A stretch of DNA of 64,000 nucleotides from Hirsutella rhossiliensis (GCF_020360975.1 NW_025408673.1:744001-808000), one strand, 5' to 3'; numbered from the stretch's first letter, positions 24,041 through 36,821 are shown. Made by a program: numbers and translations. Notes: generated by a model from the sequence alone, not told the origin.

Positions 24041-24514
24041 ATAAAGAAAGATATAAAAAGTATATAAAAATATATAAAGGTAAAATTAAAAGTAAGGGGT
24101 CGGATAAGTAAGGTAGAGATAATTAATTCTTATAAGGGTAGTAATTAAAGTAAGGGAGTAATTATTATATTACTTTAATTATCCTTCTTTCCTTTATTTA
24201 ACGCCCCTTTTTATACCTATTTAATATCTTAATTAATAAAGAAGATCTTACTTAAAAAAGGTACTAATATCCTTTTAACTACTAAGCTTTTTACTAGTTT
24301 TTCCCCTCTTTTCTAGCCGTTGCCGGTATATCTATCTTATCTCTCGCTACCTTTATAGGAAGCTATCGCTACTTTTACTTCCCCTTTTACCTCTACCCTT
24401 CTTTCTATACCTCTTTTTAGCTCCTTCTTTAAACCCTATTTTTTAGCTTCCTTAGTTCCCCTTATACTATAAGATATCTTTAAGAACTATAAAATTAAGC
24501 TATACTTCGCGATA
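24041..24514 (-). repeat. 5' LTR of copia A'
   Basis: It ends ACTTCGCGATA, the complement of the TATCGCGAAG start of the copy A LTR. Just inside it, near 24030, is the complement of GTTATAAGCC, the RIP-altered primer-binding site also seen in copies A and B. Confidence 0.8.
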
Positions 24515-24894
24515 ATTATATTACTTTATAGTTAATTATATACTATACTTTATTATTTTATTTATTTTTATATTAAAGGTTAAGTTTTTATTTTATATCT
24601 TTTTATTTCTTATATAGTATTCTATATTACTTTTTCCTTAGTTAAATATAGCTTATAGCCTTTATATATATTACTAATAATATTTTAGTATATTATTATA
24701 TCGTTTATACTATACTTATACTTTTTTATATTTATAAACTCTTTAGTTTAAGTATATATATTTATTATAATTTTCTTTATTATATTTAATTTATTATATA
24801 AGTCTTTAAAAGATATCTTATTAATAATCTATAATTATTACGGTATTTAAGTAGTATACTATAATTAGGTTCTAATAATATAACTTAGTCGTTT
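24515..24894. other. AT-rich spacer between copia A' and A
   Basis: 380 bases of extreme AT content with almost no G or C. No coding, no repeat structure and no terminal repeats were seen. It is the loop of the large A'/A inverted repeat. Confidence 0.6.
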
Positions 24895-25379
24895 TATCGC
24901 GAAGCATAGCCTAATTTCGTAGTTCTTAGAGATATCCCTTAGTAAGAGGGACTAAGGAAGCTAAAAACACCCGGTATAGAAGAAGGAAGAAGGAGCTAAA
25001 AAGAGGTATAGAAAGGAGGGTAGGGGTATAAAGGGAAGCAAAAGTAGCGATAGCTTCCTATAAAGGTAGCGAGAGATAAGACGGATATACCGGTAACGGC
25101 TAGAAAGGAGGGGAAAAACCGGTAAAAAGCTTAGTATTTAAAAGGATATTAGTAGCTTTTTTAAGTAGGATCTTCTTTATTAATTAAGATACTAGACGGG
25201 TATAAGGAGGGGCGTTAGATAAAGGAAAGAAGGATAATTAAGGCAATATAATAATTACTCCCTTACCGTAATTGCTACTCCTATAAGAATTAAATCTCTC
25301 TGCCCTGCCTATCCGACCCCTTACTTTTAATTTTACCTTTATGCATTTTTATATACTTCTCGTATCTCTCTACGCGAGA
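24895..25379 (+). repeat. 5' LTR of copia A
   Basis: 485 bp starting TATCGCGAAGC and ending TACGCGAGA. Its counterpart at 30764-31239 matches along the whole length. The start is a RIP-type change of TGTCGCGAAGC, still present in the solo LTR ending at 12073. Confidence 0.8.
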
Positions 25380-25390
25380 GTTATAAGCCC
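25380..25390 (+). promoter_or_regulatory. Primer-binding site, internal initiator-tRNA-Met type (copia A)
   Basis: GTTATAAGCCC follows the 5' LTR directly. With one TG-to-TA change undone it reads GTTATGAGCCC, complementary to the anticodon arm of initiator tRNA-Met (GGGCUCAUAAC). Priming from a cleaved half of this tRNA is established for Drosophila copia. Confidence 0.65.
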
Positions 25391-25469
25391 GGGAGGAATA
25401 GAATTCCTATACCTTCTAGCTGCTATAAAAGGCACCTTTCTTATATCCCTCGTAGCTTCCTTTTACCCC

Positions 25470-28400
25470 TCTTACTAGAAAAGCTAATTTTTAACTAACT
25501 TTTCTACCCTTCCCTATAATAGTATCGAAAAACAACTCCTCTACTACCCCTATAGTTTATAGGACGATTCTTATAGAGCCCTAAGATTAAGATAAGTAGG
25601 TAAAGGAGATATAGGTTCGTATAGATAGAACTATCTATAATTTAGTCTTCTCTAATAAGCAGGACCCTCTTAAGCCCCCTCTTCGTCCTAGGGCAACGGA
25701 CTTTATAAAGGGAGCTACCCTCTTCTCCGAGCTAACCTCTATATAGTAGAGAGCTTTTTCTACTACCCTAGGCGACTACGAGAGTTACCGAAAGGAATAC
25801 CTTTACGAGACGAAGCTACTAACTACTGCTCGTACGGCAATAATAGAATCTGTTAGTACCGTAAAGCTAATCTCTCTATAAGAGGAAGAGACTCTTAGGT
25901 AGTAGCTTTTAAAGCTCGAGACCTTAATAGCTCCCTTAAGGGGCTATATAACTAACCGTATTAAGAAGACCTATACGGCCTACCTAGGAGCTTTTTCTAC
26001 TAAGAACCTACTAGCTTCCTCGTAGCTAGCTAAGTAAGAAGAAATCCTCGAGGAAGCTAATTAATACTTCCTTATAGAAGCTCTTTCCGGCTAGTAGCTA
26101 TAGGATATATCTCTGCTAATAAAGCCTATTAGTAACGGTTACTTAACTATCTTTTAAGAAGCTAGCTAGGAATTAAATAAAGAGGCTACTAGAGTATAAT
26201 AGTAAGTAGTCTTATTCCTTCGTAGCTAGCACTCGACCTAGACGGCTCGACCTACTGCCCCTGCAGCTGCTGCAGCCCCTATTGCTGCGGCTCCCGCTGC
26301 TGCTGCTACGGCTGTTACTCCTTCGGCTCCCCCTCCCTCGAGAGCCTTAACCCCGTCTTTAACGGCTGCCCTAGTCCCGGCCCTGGCTCTGCCTTTTGCT
26401 CCGGGCCCGGTCCCGTTAGTTAGACCGGCCCGACTAGTCCCCTAATAGACCTTTTAGTCCGTTAGTCGAAAAATCAGGGAACTAATTAAAATCGAACCTC
26501 TTCGTTAAAATTAGCAATAAGGGGTAAAAAGGGGAGGTTTTTAAGCAGACCTTTTAGATCGGGATAAGGATTCCTCGAAGAAATAAAAGACCTAGCGAAA
26601 CAGCTGCCTAGCCTATAAATCCCTAGGCCATCGATTATTATAATACTAGTAGGTCTTCGAGGAAAACCGACCTAAAGGATTTAACCCTTTAAAGAGGCTA
26701 TAAGAAATAATATAATAGTCCCTTAAGGAGGACCCCTCGTTATAGAAGAATATAGACGAGATTTAGGTTGCTAAGAAATAGTAACTAACGCCGCTGCCCT
26801 TATTCGAGCCGTAAATTCGAGGAAAAATCGTTAGTATAGTAAATCCGGTTTTTATCTTCCTTACGGATTAATAAGGCTAAGACTAACTATTAGAGCCCTC
26901 CGATTATCCCCTACGAAAATCAGCTATCCTTAACTCTAGTACTTCCCTCGATATCTATAATATACTCTTATAATTCCGGTCCTTTAAGAAGGCACGGAGG
27001 GAATATCTTATTGCCGGGGAATTAACCGTACGGATAGAGGGATATAGAAGGGTAAATTTCACGATATAATTACCTAACGGGTCTATACGAATTCTTTAAC
27101 GAAAAAGGGTAGCTTTTTACCCTCGATTTTTAACGAGCTTAATTTCCTTTCGCCTTCTTTAAGAGGAAGGAATCTTCTAGGATACGACGTTTAAGCCTAT
27201 AAGGCTAGTCTAGAAGAATTAGACTATTAGGCTTATCGAGGAGAAATTCGGTTAATTTATTCTCGAATTCCGACCTATTATTAGGAAGGAATCTCTTAAG
27301 AAGTTAGCTTTCCTTACTAAGAGGGTAGGATCTAAGGACCCTCTTTTAGTAGCCTAAGGAGACGGTATTCTTTAGCACGCACGACTTAGTTACCTAGGCC
27401 CCCTAGCTTTATATAAGCTAGGCTAATAATAGGGCGTATAAATAAGGGGCCTAAAGACTATCGAATATAAATACTATAGCTAAGGAAAGACTAAGAGACG
27501 AAATTCTAGACGGACCTTAATACGGCCGGACTAGCTATATAAGGAAATTTAAGTTAATTAGACCGACGTCTCTAAGGATTAGGAAAGCTTTGTTAAGGTA
27601 ATATTTTTTATAGACGCTTTTTTAGGGATAGTTTTCCCTTATTTCTTACGGACCTACCTAAGTAAGTATAACTAGTCTACCTTCTAGGACTTCGTTAACT
27701 AAATAAAATCCTACTTTAGCTACGAGGTAAAGAAGATATAGTTTAATAGAGAGCTATTTACGAAGGATATCTTAAATTAGCTTCGAAAAAGGGGCATTTT
27801 ACCCCTCCCGTTAGCACCGAATACCTAGGCCTAGAACGGAGGGGTAGAAAGATTAAGGGGTACTATAATAGAAAGGGCCTATACGATAAGACTTACTATA
27901 AAGCTTCTATACGACCTTTAAAGGGAAGTCGTTAAGACCGCCTATTACCTATAGAACCGGACCCTTAGGGATCCTAAGGACCCTAAGGAACTAAACTAAG
28001 AAATAGACTAGAAATCCCCCCTTAAGCTCTTTATAAAGAAAAAGGCCTTGCTAGCCTACCTTTATACCTATAGCTATAAGGCATACGCAATAACTACTAA
28101 TATATAGCTAAAAAGGAAGAAGAAAAGAAAGCTTAATCCTAGAGCCTTTATTAGTTACCTTATTAGTTATAATTCTATAAATATCTTCCGGATCTAGATT
28201 CCTTTTCTATAGAAGGTTATTTCGACTAGGGATATAATTTTCGACGAATCTAGCTTCTTCGACGGAAAGAGGGATTAATAGCCCCTCTTACTCTCTTAAC
28301 GTTAGCTAATTTAGAAGATTTAAATCCCCTCTTCCTAATAGTCTTAAAAAGAGGTCTTAGATAAGGAAACGGAAGAAGAAACCGACGTCGAAGTAGTCGA

Positions 28401-30480
28401 GGATAACGCCGACTTCGAAGAAGAAGAAGCTACTAGATTAGATAATCTAGATAAAGAAGGAGACTATAAGAAAGCGGTAGAGCTAGAATACGCCTACCTC
28501 CCTACGCCTCCTCTTATAGAATAAGAAGAAGATCTAGAAGCAGCTTTTTTAGTTAGTCTTCCTATCTCGACCCCTAAGGGGGTAGGAAAGGCACCTCTCT
28601 TAAAGGATTACCCGGCTGCCTTTTTATCCCTACTTCGAGAAGTAAAGGAAGGTATAGGGCCCGATATAGATACTAAAGAAGACTAACCTTTCCCTTATTT
28701 CGTTCGTTTTTCCGACTTCTACCTAATGCTAATAGAAGACGGTTCCTACGGAGCATTTATAGTAAGCCGGCTCTTTAAGCTATAGCTATTAGCAAGGAAG
28801 GTATATAAAAGAGACCTCCTAGACCTACTAGTAAACTAAAAGCAGCTAGAAAAACACCCCTTTAAAGACTAGTTTTTCTAGGCCTAGAAAGACTACCTAG
28901 CCTTATATAAAGAGATAGGGTCTTTTAAAGAGGTCCTTAAGGAAAAAGTAAGAGGAAAATAAGTCCTTAGCTATAAGTAGGTCTTTATCTATAAGACTAA
29001 TAAATATAGCTTCTTTTAAATATATAAAGCTAGGCTAGTTATCTATAGGAATTAATAGGAAAAGGGGGATCTACCTACTAGGGCAACCACCCTAATAGGG
29101 ATATCTTTTCGGACCCTTATAGCTATAGTAGTAGAATTCGACCTTAAGCTCGAATAGATAGATATAGTTAACGCCTTTATTAACTGCCTACTTAAAGAAG
29201 AAGAAGTTATCTATATATAACTTCCTCCTAGTTTCTAAAAACTAGGAAAGGTTCTATAGCTTAGGAAAGCTCTATATAGACTATAAAGATTACCCCTTCT
29301 TTAGTAATAGCATTTAATAGGTTCCCTCGAAGCCCTAGGCTTTAAGAAAGTCCCTTAGGAACCGTATATAATATAGAAGGGTAAAATCACGGTCTTCTTT
29401 TACGTCGACGATATTATCTAGGCCTACTTAAAAGAGGAAGAAGCTATTACTAGGGAGTATATATAAGGCCTATAATAAAGGTATAAGATAACTAAGCTAG
29501 GGGAGCTAAAGTAGTTCCTAGGGATATAAATCCTTTAAAATAGGTCCTAACGGACTATCTAGCTTACCTAGGACGCCTATATCGATAAGGTCGCTTATAA
29601 ATTCCTCCCTAATTCCCTTAATAAGAAGCTTCCCTCTACGCCTATATTAGACGAAGAGTTTTTACCTAATCTATCCTTTTAAGCTAGGGAGCAAGAGAAA
29701 CACTATTATTAATAGAAGGTAGGCTCCTTGCTTTTTTTAGCTATTTCTACTAGACCGGATATCTCTTTTACGGTCTCCTAGCTAGCTAAGTATAACTAAA
29801 ATCCTAGCCCTAGGCATTAAAAAGTAGTAGATAGAGCTATCCTTTATCTTTATTTAACGAGATTATATAGTCTATGCTTAGGAAGGTAGAAAAGAAAGAA
29901 ATTAGCTACCGAAATCTTCCTCTATTTAAGCGATTCGTCCTTTATAAATAATTTATTAGATAGAAAGAGCTTATAGGGGTATATTATATCCCTTTTTAAA
30001 GGAACTATTACTTAGATAGCTTCGAAGTAAGCTACCGTTACGACTTTAAGTACGGAGGCAGAGCTACTAGCTCTTTTAGAAGCGTTAAAAGAAGCGATTT
30101 TCCTTAGCCGGCTACTAATATCTTTACGACTATAAATTCCGTCCCCGTTAGCTATAAAATACGATAATACGTAGACTATACGAATTCTTATAGAGGAAAA
30201 TAGTACGCTATTAACCTAGCTACGGTATATCGATATCTACTAGTATTAGTTACGCTAAGAGGTTTAAAGGGGACTTATTTACGTCCGTTAGGTACTAACG
30301 GTATTAATAAAAGCTAACGGTCTTATAAAGCCCTTACCGAAGTAGAAGCTAGCTATCTTTTTATAGTAAATTAGGCTAGAAGACGTTTAAGAGAAGCTAT
30401 CCTTAGAAGCCTACCTTAAGAGTCTACGAGAGGAGCTAATAGTACGTTAGAGGAAGGAGACGTTTATAGCTAAAGAGAGG
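25470..30480 (+). pseudogene. copia A gag-pol (gag, integrase, RT, RNase H), RIP-broken
   Basis: The single copia polyprotein can still be followed. Gag is at about 25470-26230. An Ala/Pro-rich linker with GCT/GCC repeats lies at 26240-26430. Integrase is at about 27360-27960, with the PNTQAxNGGVERL segment around its catalytic Glu near 27830. RT is at about 28790-29560 with YVDD at 29401-29412 and the KVLxLRKALYRL helix just before it. RNase H is at about 29700-30350 (STEAELLAL near 30055). Stops in every domain are TAA or TAG where Gln or Trp is usual. Non-functional. Confidence 0.8.
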
Positions 30481-30763
30481 AATTAAGACTTATCTTAAAG
30501 GAGGGCCCCTAGCTTAATTAGGACTTATTCTTCTTAAAGGCCCCCTTTTTAGGGACTTATCCTTAAAGAAGCCCCCCTTTCTTATAAGACTTAATTTCCT
30601 CCTTAAGGCCCCTTTTTATAAAGTAGGACTAAAAGAGCCCGGGGCTAAAACCCGGATTTCTCGAGTAAGGGATAAGTATAAAATAAGACCTCCTCTATAC
30701 GCTTACCGGCCTAGGTATTTAGCTTTACCCTTTCTATAAGGGCAGGCTATAGCTAAGGGGGTA

Positions 30764-31239
30764 TATCGCAAAGCGTAGCTTAATTTTATAGTTCTCGGAG
30801 ATATCCCTTAGTACGAGGGACCTAGGAAGCTAAAAAATAGGTTTTAAGGAAGGAGCTAAAAGGAGGTATAGAGATAAGGGTAGGGGTAAGAGGGGAAGTA
30901 GAAGTAGCGATAGCTTCTTATAGAGGTAGCGAGAGATAAGATAGATATCCCGGTAACGGCTAGAAAGGAGGGGAAAAACTAGTAAAAAGCTCGGTAGTTA
31001 AAAGGATATTAGTAGCTTCTTTAAGTAGGATCTTCTTTATTAATTAAGATACTAAATAGATATAAAGAGGGGCGTTAGATAGGGGAAAGAAGGATAATTA
31101 AGGTAATATAATAATTACTCCCCTACCGTAATTACTGCTCCTATAAGAATTAAATCTCTCTGCCCTACCTATCTAACCCCTTACTTCTAACTTTACCTTT
31201 ATGTATTTTTATATACTTCTTATATCTCTCTTTACGAGA
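30764..31239 (+). repeat. 3' LTR of copia A
   Basis: 476 bp, starts TATCGCAAAGCG directly after a G-rich purine tract and ends TTTACGAGA. It is slightly more AT-rich than its 5' partner. Confidence 0.8.
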
Positions 31240-31737
31240 ATTAGTTATTTTAAATACCTTTATAATAGCTTCTTTAAATCCTTAGAAATTAATAAAAACT
31301 TTATTTATCTTATTATCTTATCGCGCTAGCTAGTTATTAAGAAAGCCTTTTATAATAGGTCTAAACTAAGTAAGTACCGTTTTAAATAAATAATTTCCTA
31401 TATAAAGTACCTTTTCGACTAGGTCTAAGAGTTTAGTAAGGTAAAACTAATAATAGGCCTTAAGTTAAGTAAGAAAGTCTTAAAGCGTACTATAAGTACC
31501 GTTAAATAGTCCTAGCTATTTTAGTTTAATTACCTTTCTAAGGTCCCTAACTTATTTATTGCTTCCTATATTCTTAAGTAACTATACCTTATATTAAAGG
31601 GTAATAATCTCGCGTATTATATCTTAAGGCGATATAGTAGCTTTAGAGTTAGTTAATCTAGCTTACTATATATCTATATTAATAGTTATAATATTACTCA
31701 GAGTAATACGGTATTATACTAAATAAGAGCTTTTAAT
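31240..31737. other. AT-rich intervening DNA, nothing recognised
   Basis: About 500 bases with RIP composition. No reading frame, terminal repeat or homology to other parts of the window was noticed. Confidence 0.5.
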
Positions 31738-32202
31738 ATATAATAACTAGTATTATTCCTAAGGGATAAACCTATTAAGGGGTTTATATTAATAGATATA
31801 ATAGGGTATAGTCTAAGTAATAATAAGTATATTACGGTAGTAATAGGTTAAAGGTTATAGACTATAGATTATAACTAGGTAATTAAGTAATTAGAATTAA
31901 AAATAAGATCGTAATAAAGATCGTAATAATTATATTAAAAGCTAGAGAGCTATTTATTTAAAAGAGTAAAAGTAAGTAGCTATATATACTTATAGAGACT
32001 ATCCTTAGATTATAGGCCTAGCTATAATCCCTAATATTAAATCGTATAAATTATAGTAATCTCGTTAATCTTAAATTACTTAGATCTTTATAATCCCTTT
32101 AATCCTATATCTATTAAATAGTTATACTAACTATTTATCCGTTTAGACTATATTATATACTTAACGTAGTTAACTATTAGCGGCCTAGTAGCTATAGTTA
32201 TA
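31738..32202. repeat. Second, more degraded copy of the 19132-19600 LTR
   Basis: It starts TATAATAACTAG where the other copy has TATAACGACCGG, and follows it closely for about 230 bp, including the GGGATAAACCTAT and AATAATAAGTATATTACG blocks. The second half is more diverged but ends in TATAATA at the corresponding distance. No target duplication was found, so the right end is approximate. Confidence 0.55.
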
Positions 32203-33178
32203 ATACTTCTTTCCCTTAAGAATTTAAAAGTGCCTTAAAGGAAAAGTATATATCCCTTTAATAGAGGTTTTTTAGCTATCTTCTACTTTCTTAGCTTTTC
32301 CTCTATATATAACTAATAGGTTTTTCCTTTAAAAAGGTTTCTTATTAGTAAAAAATAACTTATAAAAATAAGGTTTTTTTCCCTTATTAAAGGTTTCTTA
32401 TAATAACTTTATAAGGCTTTTTCCTTATAAAGGTTTACCTAAAAAGAAGAGAAATATTATAACTATAACTAGGATTTTTCCTACTAAGGTTTTTCCTAGA
32501 AAGGGTTTTAAAATTTTCCCTTATATTCCTATTATATACCTTATTCTTAATTAGGATAATACTATTATAAAAGAAATAACTAGTAAAGAGTATTATTTAC
32601 TTAGTACTCTTTAAAGGAAGCTATAAAAATATACCCTTATATCCTTATTTTACTATTATAAAGAAATAATAAGTATAAGGAGGCTCTATAAAATAAGGTA
32701 GTAAAAAGAAGCTTTATAGTATAGTCTAAGGGAATAACCCTTAAAGATAAACGACCTTTACTAAATATCTATACCTTCCTTTAAGAAATATAAGTTAAGA
32801 TAAGCTTATCTTAATAAATAAAAATATATATTTTATATATAAGTTAATTATAAGTAGAACGGATACCTTATTGCCTATTTCGGCCTAGTAGTTTTAAAGA
32901 TATCCGCGATATAAGAATAGGTAGGGCATAGAGTATTCTAGTTAAATCTACTACTTATATTAGAACCTATAGTCTTACGTTAACTATTACGCTATAATTA
33001 AACTACCTACTAAGTCCTAAAGATATACTATAGATAGAGCTTTTTAAGCATTATAGAATATACTAGAAAGCTAACTATTTAGTCTACTAATAGGTAAGTA
33101 ATAGTTAATAAAAAACAAAGGATTTCCCTAGGAGTTATAGATAAAATAAGTAAGTTTATAAGTATCTTTTATAACGCT
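32203..33178 (+). repeat. Relic of a copia 3' untranslated region
   Basis: The segment repeats the motif AGGTTTTTCC many times and then reads TAGTAAAGAGTATTATTTACT, as does the region upstream of the 3' LTR of copia B (46330-46690). It is probably the tail of another element of that group, without recognisable coding sequence. Confidence 0.45.
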
Positions 33179-33192
33179 ATTCTTTTAATATT

Positions 33193-33351
33193 ATTATTAT
33201 TAAGATTATACTAGTAACCTATTTAAAGGTATCTAGAACTTTAGCGTTAAATAAGAGGGAAAAACTAAAGTACTTAAAGGAAAACCCTCCCCTCTTTTAT
33301 AGCTAGTCTGCCTTTATACTAGGTCGCGGTTATAATATATAGGAATCTTAT
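33193..33351 (-). mobile_element. SINE copy 2, tail part
   Basis: These 159 bases match the tail side of SINE copy 1 (17897-18055), including the (TAA)n end. ATTCTTTTAATAT at 33179 is the left target duplication; its partner is at 47877. The copy is cut here by copia B. Confidence 0.75.
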
Positions 33352-33919
33352 TATAAGGAACGGTGTTCCTACTATAAATAAAGCAGCTATAATATACTCT
33401 CCCGATTATATAATCTAATAAGTAGTATATTAATTATAGATAAAATCTTATCCTATAGAGCAAGAATCGCTCGTTATTTTGCATGTTATTATACATTAAA
33501 CGGGTTGCCGGTTATCGTATAATCGGGAATCGAAGGAATAGAGCTAGCTTAGAATGCTAGCTAAGACCTCTTAAGAATACCGGCACGACCAACCTCCTTT
33601 AAACACGAATATTAGTGGAACCAAGACACTTCTAGACTTACTCGAGGTATCACGGAATTCCCTAGTCTTAGGGCTATACGGCAGCCTAAATCTAGTCCCG
33701 AAAGGTTCTTCCGTTTAGCTACAATTATCTATATAAGACAGCATGTCCGCTAGTAGATAGATAGAGTATTATTAACTTTAACACCTCTTCTATACACTAA
33801 TATACTACTAATAAATTCTATTGAAATTCCTACCTTATACTCCTTCTTCCCCTCTATTACGTAGTCTTACGTAATTCCTTAATTTCCTAAAATTCCGCTT
33901 TTACTTATATACCTTAAGA
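33352..33919 (+). repeat. 5' LTR of copia B
   Basis: 568 bp, begins TATAAGGAACGGTGTTCC and ends ATACCTTAAGA. Three copies of this LTR in the window (also 46693 and 60706) have identical length. Confidence 0.85.
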
Positions 33920-33931
33920 GGTTATAAGCCC
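33920..33931 (+). promoter_or_regulatory. Primer-binding site, internal initiator-tRNA-Met type (copia B)
   Basis: GGTTATAAGCCC follows the LTR directly. Undoing one TG-to-TA change gives a perfect complement to GGGCUCAUAACC of the initiator tRNA-Met anticodon arm. The same site occurs in copia A. Confidence 0.65.
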
Positions 33932-34029
33932 GGCTTGCTCCTTTTAAGCCGGGAAATTAACTACTTATACCTTTGAAATTCCTCGTCGAAATATTCAATT
34001 AAAATTCCTTTCGAAATTCCCCCTAACTT

Positions 34030-36732
34030 CCTTTACCTTCCTACGCTCTTAAACTCCCGTCTAGACTTCTCGATCCCTACGAACGAAATAATACCGAATT
34101 TATATAAAATAGGTAGATAGAAAGAATATAAATTCTCTAGACTTAAGGGAAATTTAAATTATACTCTTTAGACTACGAGGATAAGAGCTATCCTTACTAA
34201 GGAAAAGCTTATTGCTACCTTAGAGCAAGAAAATTATATAAAGACTATAGAAGCTTTATCCTAGATTTTTCTTTAAGTCGAAGATAGCCCTTTAATGTAA
34301 ATTAAGCATTTAATAAATGCTAAAGCTACTTAGGATAAGCTTATAAAGCTATATAATCCGTCGAATTTCTCGTCGAATTATTTGCTTATAAAGTAGCTCT
34401 TTAATCTTAGTCCCTTAGGCTTTAATTTAGAGAAATACCTTTATAAGGTAAAAGAAATCTACGAGGATTTAAAATCCTATAATATAGAAATTCTAGAAGT
34501 TATCCTTATAGTATAGATTCTTAATTGCCTTAATAAGGAATTTAGAAGCTATATTATAAATATTACGTAGAGCCTTAGGTATAATTCTATAGCGTTTACC
34601 CTCGAATCCCTAATAGCTAGTCTTTTAGACGAAGCTAGAAGAATAGAGGATATAGATAAATCTTCGGAGAAAGCCTTCCTAATACAAAGGAAGCCTTAGA
34701 AATCCCATAGAAATTCTACGGATACTCCTTATTATAAGGAATGTAAAAAACCAGGGCATTTTATAGCAAATTGCTATAAATTATACCTAAATAAGGCTCC
34801 TGCTTATTAGGTTTTAAATAAAGGAAAGAAGGATAATAAGACTCGAATTTCTAAGAAGAGAAAATCTTCTTCTTTATCTTCTTCTTCTAGGAAGAAATCC
34901 CCTTCTAGTAGTATTTCTACTACTAATAAAAGAAGGAAGGCTCGAATTATAGAGCTAGAGCCCGATTCGGACGATAGTAATAAGGTCTTAAATATAGCTT
35001 TATAAGAAAATATAGACCTAGATATTAACCTTATAGACCTTTCTAGGGCTCCGACCCCTATATAAACGTCTAAGGATTTAGAGGTAATTTTAACCTCTAT
35101 AAATACCCCTATAGTAGAAGCTAATAAAGACTCTCTTTTAGGACCTTTAGAAGCCTCGATTCCTAGAATAAAGGAATTAGTCTTAAAGGTAAGAGAAGGA
35201 GGATTTCCTAGTTATAAGAATAAAAGGATCTTTAATTTTATCTATAATACCGGAGCTACTAAGTATATAGTATCTAATAAGAATTTCCTTATTAACTATA
35301 AAGAAATTAAGTCTAAAGTTTACTAGGGAAAAGCTTCCTTTATATTAGTAAAAGGAAAGGGGGACTTAGTATTTAAGTTCCCGTATAGTAGAAAAGGTAT
35401 ATCCTTGAGACTGCTTTTATATACCGAATTAGGGTAAATATACTATCTAATCTTATTTTAATAATACCTATGCTTTAATAGGAGGAAATAAAGTCCTTTT
35501 ATTAGATAATAAGGCTAAGGTCCTTACTAAAGGATTTCTTAGAAATAAATTATATTATATTCCTATAGAACCTTTATTAGAAAGCTAATTAATCCTTATT
35601 ATGTCTTTAAAAGGAAAGGATATATATTTTTATACTTAGCACTTACGCTTAGGGCATATAAATAGTAGGGCTATTTTAGAAAGATTAAAAAGATATAATA
35701 AGGATATAAAAATACCTCTAGAAGAGGAAAATAAAATAAGGCAATGCGAAATATATATTAGAGCTAAAGCAACGAATAAGGTTAATAAACAATCTTCGTA
35801 TAAGTCTTATTCTTATTTAGAAAAAATAGTATTAGATATTTAGGGGCTAATTAAAGTGCCTACTTATAATAAATATTACTATTATATTTCTTTCCTAGCA
35901 TGTAGGAACCCGATATCTAGAAATATACCTTCTTGAAAAAGGAGAAGCTCTAGATAGGTTCCTAGAATTTAAAAATAGGTAGAAAATAACCCTAAAAATA
36001 CTAGGATTAGAGAAGCATTTTCTAATAATGCTAAAGAATTTATATATAAAATAAAGCTCTATTACGAAAAAGAAGGAATTACCTTTAATTCTAGTCCTCC
36101 TAGGACGCCGGAATCTAACGGTAGAATAGAAAGAATAAATCGTACTATATTAGAAAAAGTACGAGCTCTTTTATTTACTACTAGGCTTCTTAAATATCTA
36201 TAAGGAGAAGCTGTTTTAATAGCTACCTATTTATATAATAGATTACCGTATTCTACGATAGGATTTAAAAGTCCTATAAAAAAGAGGGATAATATAATAC
36301 TACCCTTTAAGACCTTAAATAAAATTAAGACCTTTAGAAGCCTTATATATTATAAGAATAAAGACCCTAAATATAAGCTAGATAATAGAGCCTTTAAGGG
36401 AATAATAGTAGGCTATTTAGAAAATGCATATAAAATCTAGGAATTTTCTAAGAGAAAGATTACTATCTCTAGAGATATTACTATACTAGAAAATAAATTT
36501 ATAAAAAATCTAGAAATCTCTAGTAGTAATAATACCTTTGATTTTAATTCTATTCCGAATAAAGATAAGCTAGAAAGCAATATCCCTATAGAGGAAGCTA
36601 CTAGAGAACCTAGAGATAAAAGTCCCTCGCCCTCTATAAAAGAAGAGTCTCTAAATAACGATCCTATTCCTACTACTAGTAAAATAGTAGTAGAATTTCC
36701 TAAGAAGCTTGAAGGGTTCGATTCTAACTATA
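34030..36732 (+). pseudogene. copia B gag, protease and integrase, RIP-broken
   Basis: Gag runs from about 34100. Its zinc knuckle is at about 34730-34775 (YKECKKPGHFIANC) with the first Cys changed to Tyr, a TGT-to-TAT change. A Ser/Lys-rich linker follows. The protease site reads NTGA instead of DTGA near 35250, a GAT-to-AAT change. The pre-integrase HLRLGH motif is near 35640, and the integrase end with PRTPESNGRIERINRT is near 36100. Coding stops at the G1 insertion in the linker between integrase and RT and resumes at 44603. Stops are TAA/TAG. Non-functional. Confidence 0.8.
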
Positions 36733-36743
36733 TGTTACGACCC

Positions 36744-36758
36744 GACCAACGGTTGGTC
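36744..36758. promoter_or_regulatory. 15-bp palindrome in U3 (GACCAAC-G-GTTGGTC)
   Basis: Perfect inverted repeat with a one-base centre, 11 bp from the LTR start, containing a CGG. It could bind a dimeric factor; Zn2Cys6 proteins typically bind CGG triplets. The binding role is inference only. Confidence 0.4.
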
Positions 36759-36782
36759 ACAAGCAGCCCTCAACAAGGCCGA

Positions 36783-36821
36783 CACGTGACGGAGGGGTAC
36801 AGGATCCCGCGAAGTCACGTG
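36783..36821. promoter_or_regulatory. Two CACGTG E-boxes in U3
   Basis: CACGTG at 36783-36788 and 36816-36821, the class of site bound by bHLH factors such as fungal Cbf1-type proteins. Both are kept in the 3' LTR. Confidence 0.45.

Larger units (their letters stand above)
16909..24514 (-). mobile_element. Ty1/copia element A', minus strand, heavily RIP-degraded
   Basis: Two LTR copies (16909-17393 and 24041-24514) flank a reversed copia gag-pol that matches the plus-strand copy at 24895-31239 throughout. Two later insertions interrupt its RNase H end: a SINE (about 17897-18673) and a solo LTR (19132-19600). Removing them gives about 6.4 kb, the length of copy A. Coding sequence is destroyed. 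It is more strongly depleted in CA/TG than copy A, so it has had more rounds of RIP. Confidence 0.85.
24895..31239 (+). mobile_element. Ty1/copia element A, plus strand
   Basis: A complete but mutated copy: 5' LTR 24895-25379, primer-binding site at 25380, gag, integrase, RT, RNase H in copia order, a purine tract (AGCTAAGGGGG) at about 30752-30762 and 3' LTR 30764-31239. Total length is 6.3 kb. RIP is weaker than in A': CA and TG remain in the LTRs and in the Ala-rich linker at 26240-26430. Short duplicated flanks are not clear. Confidence 0.85.
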
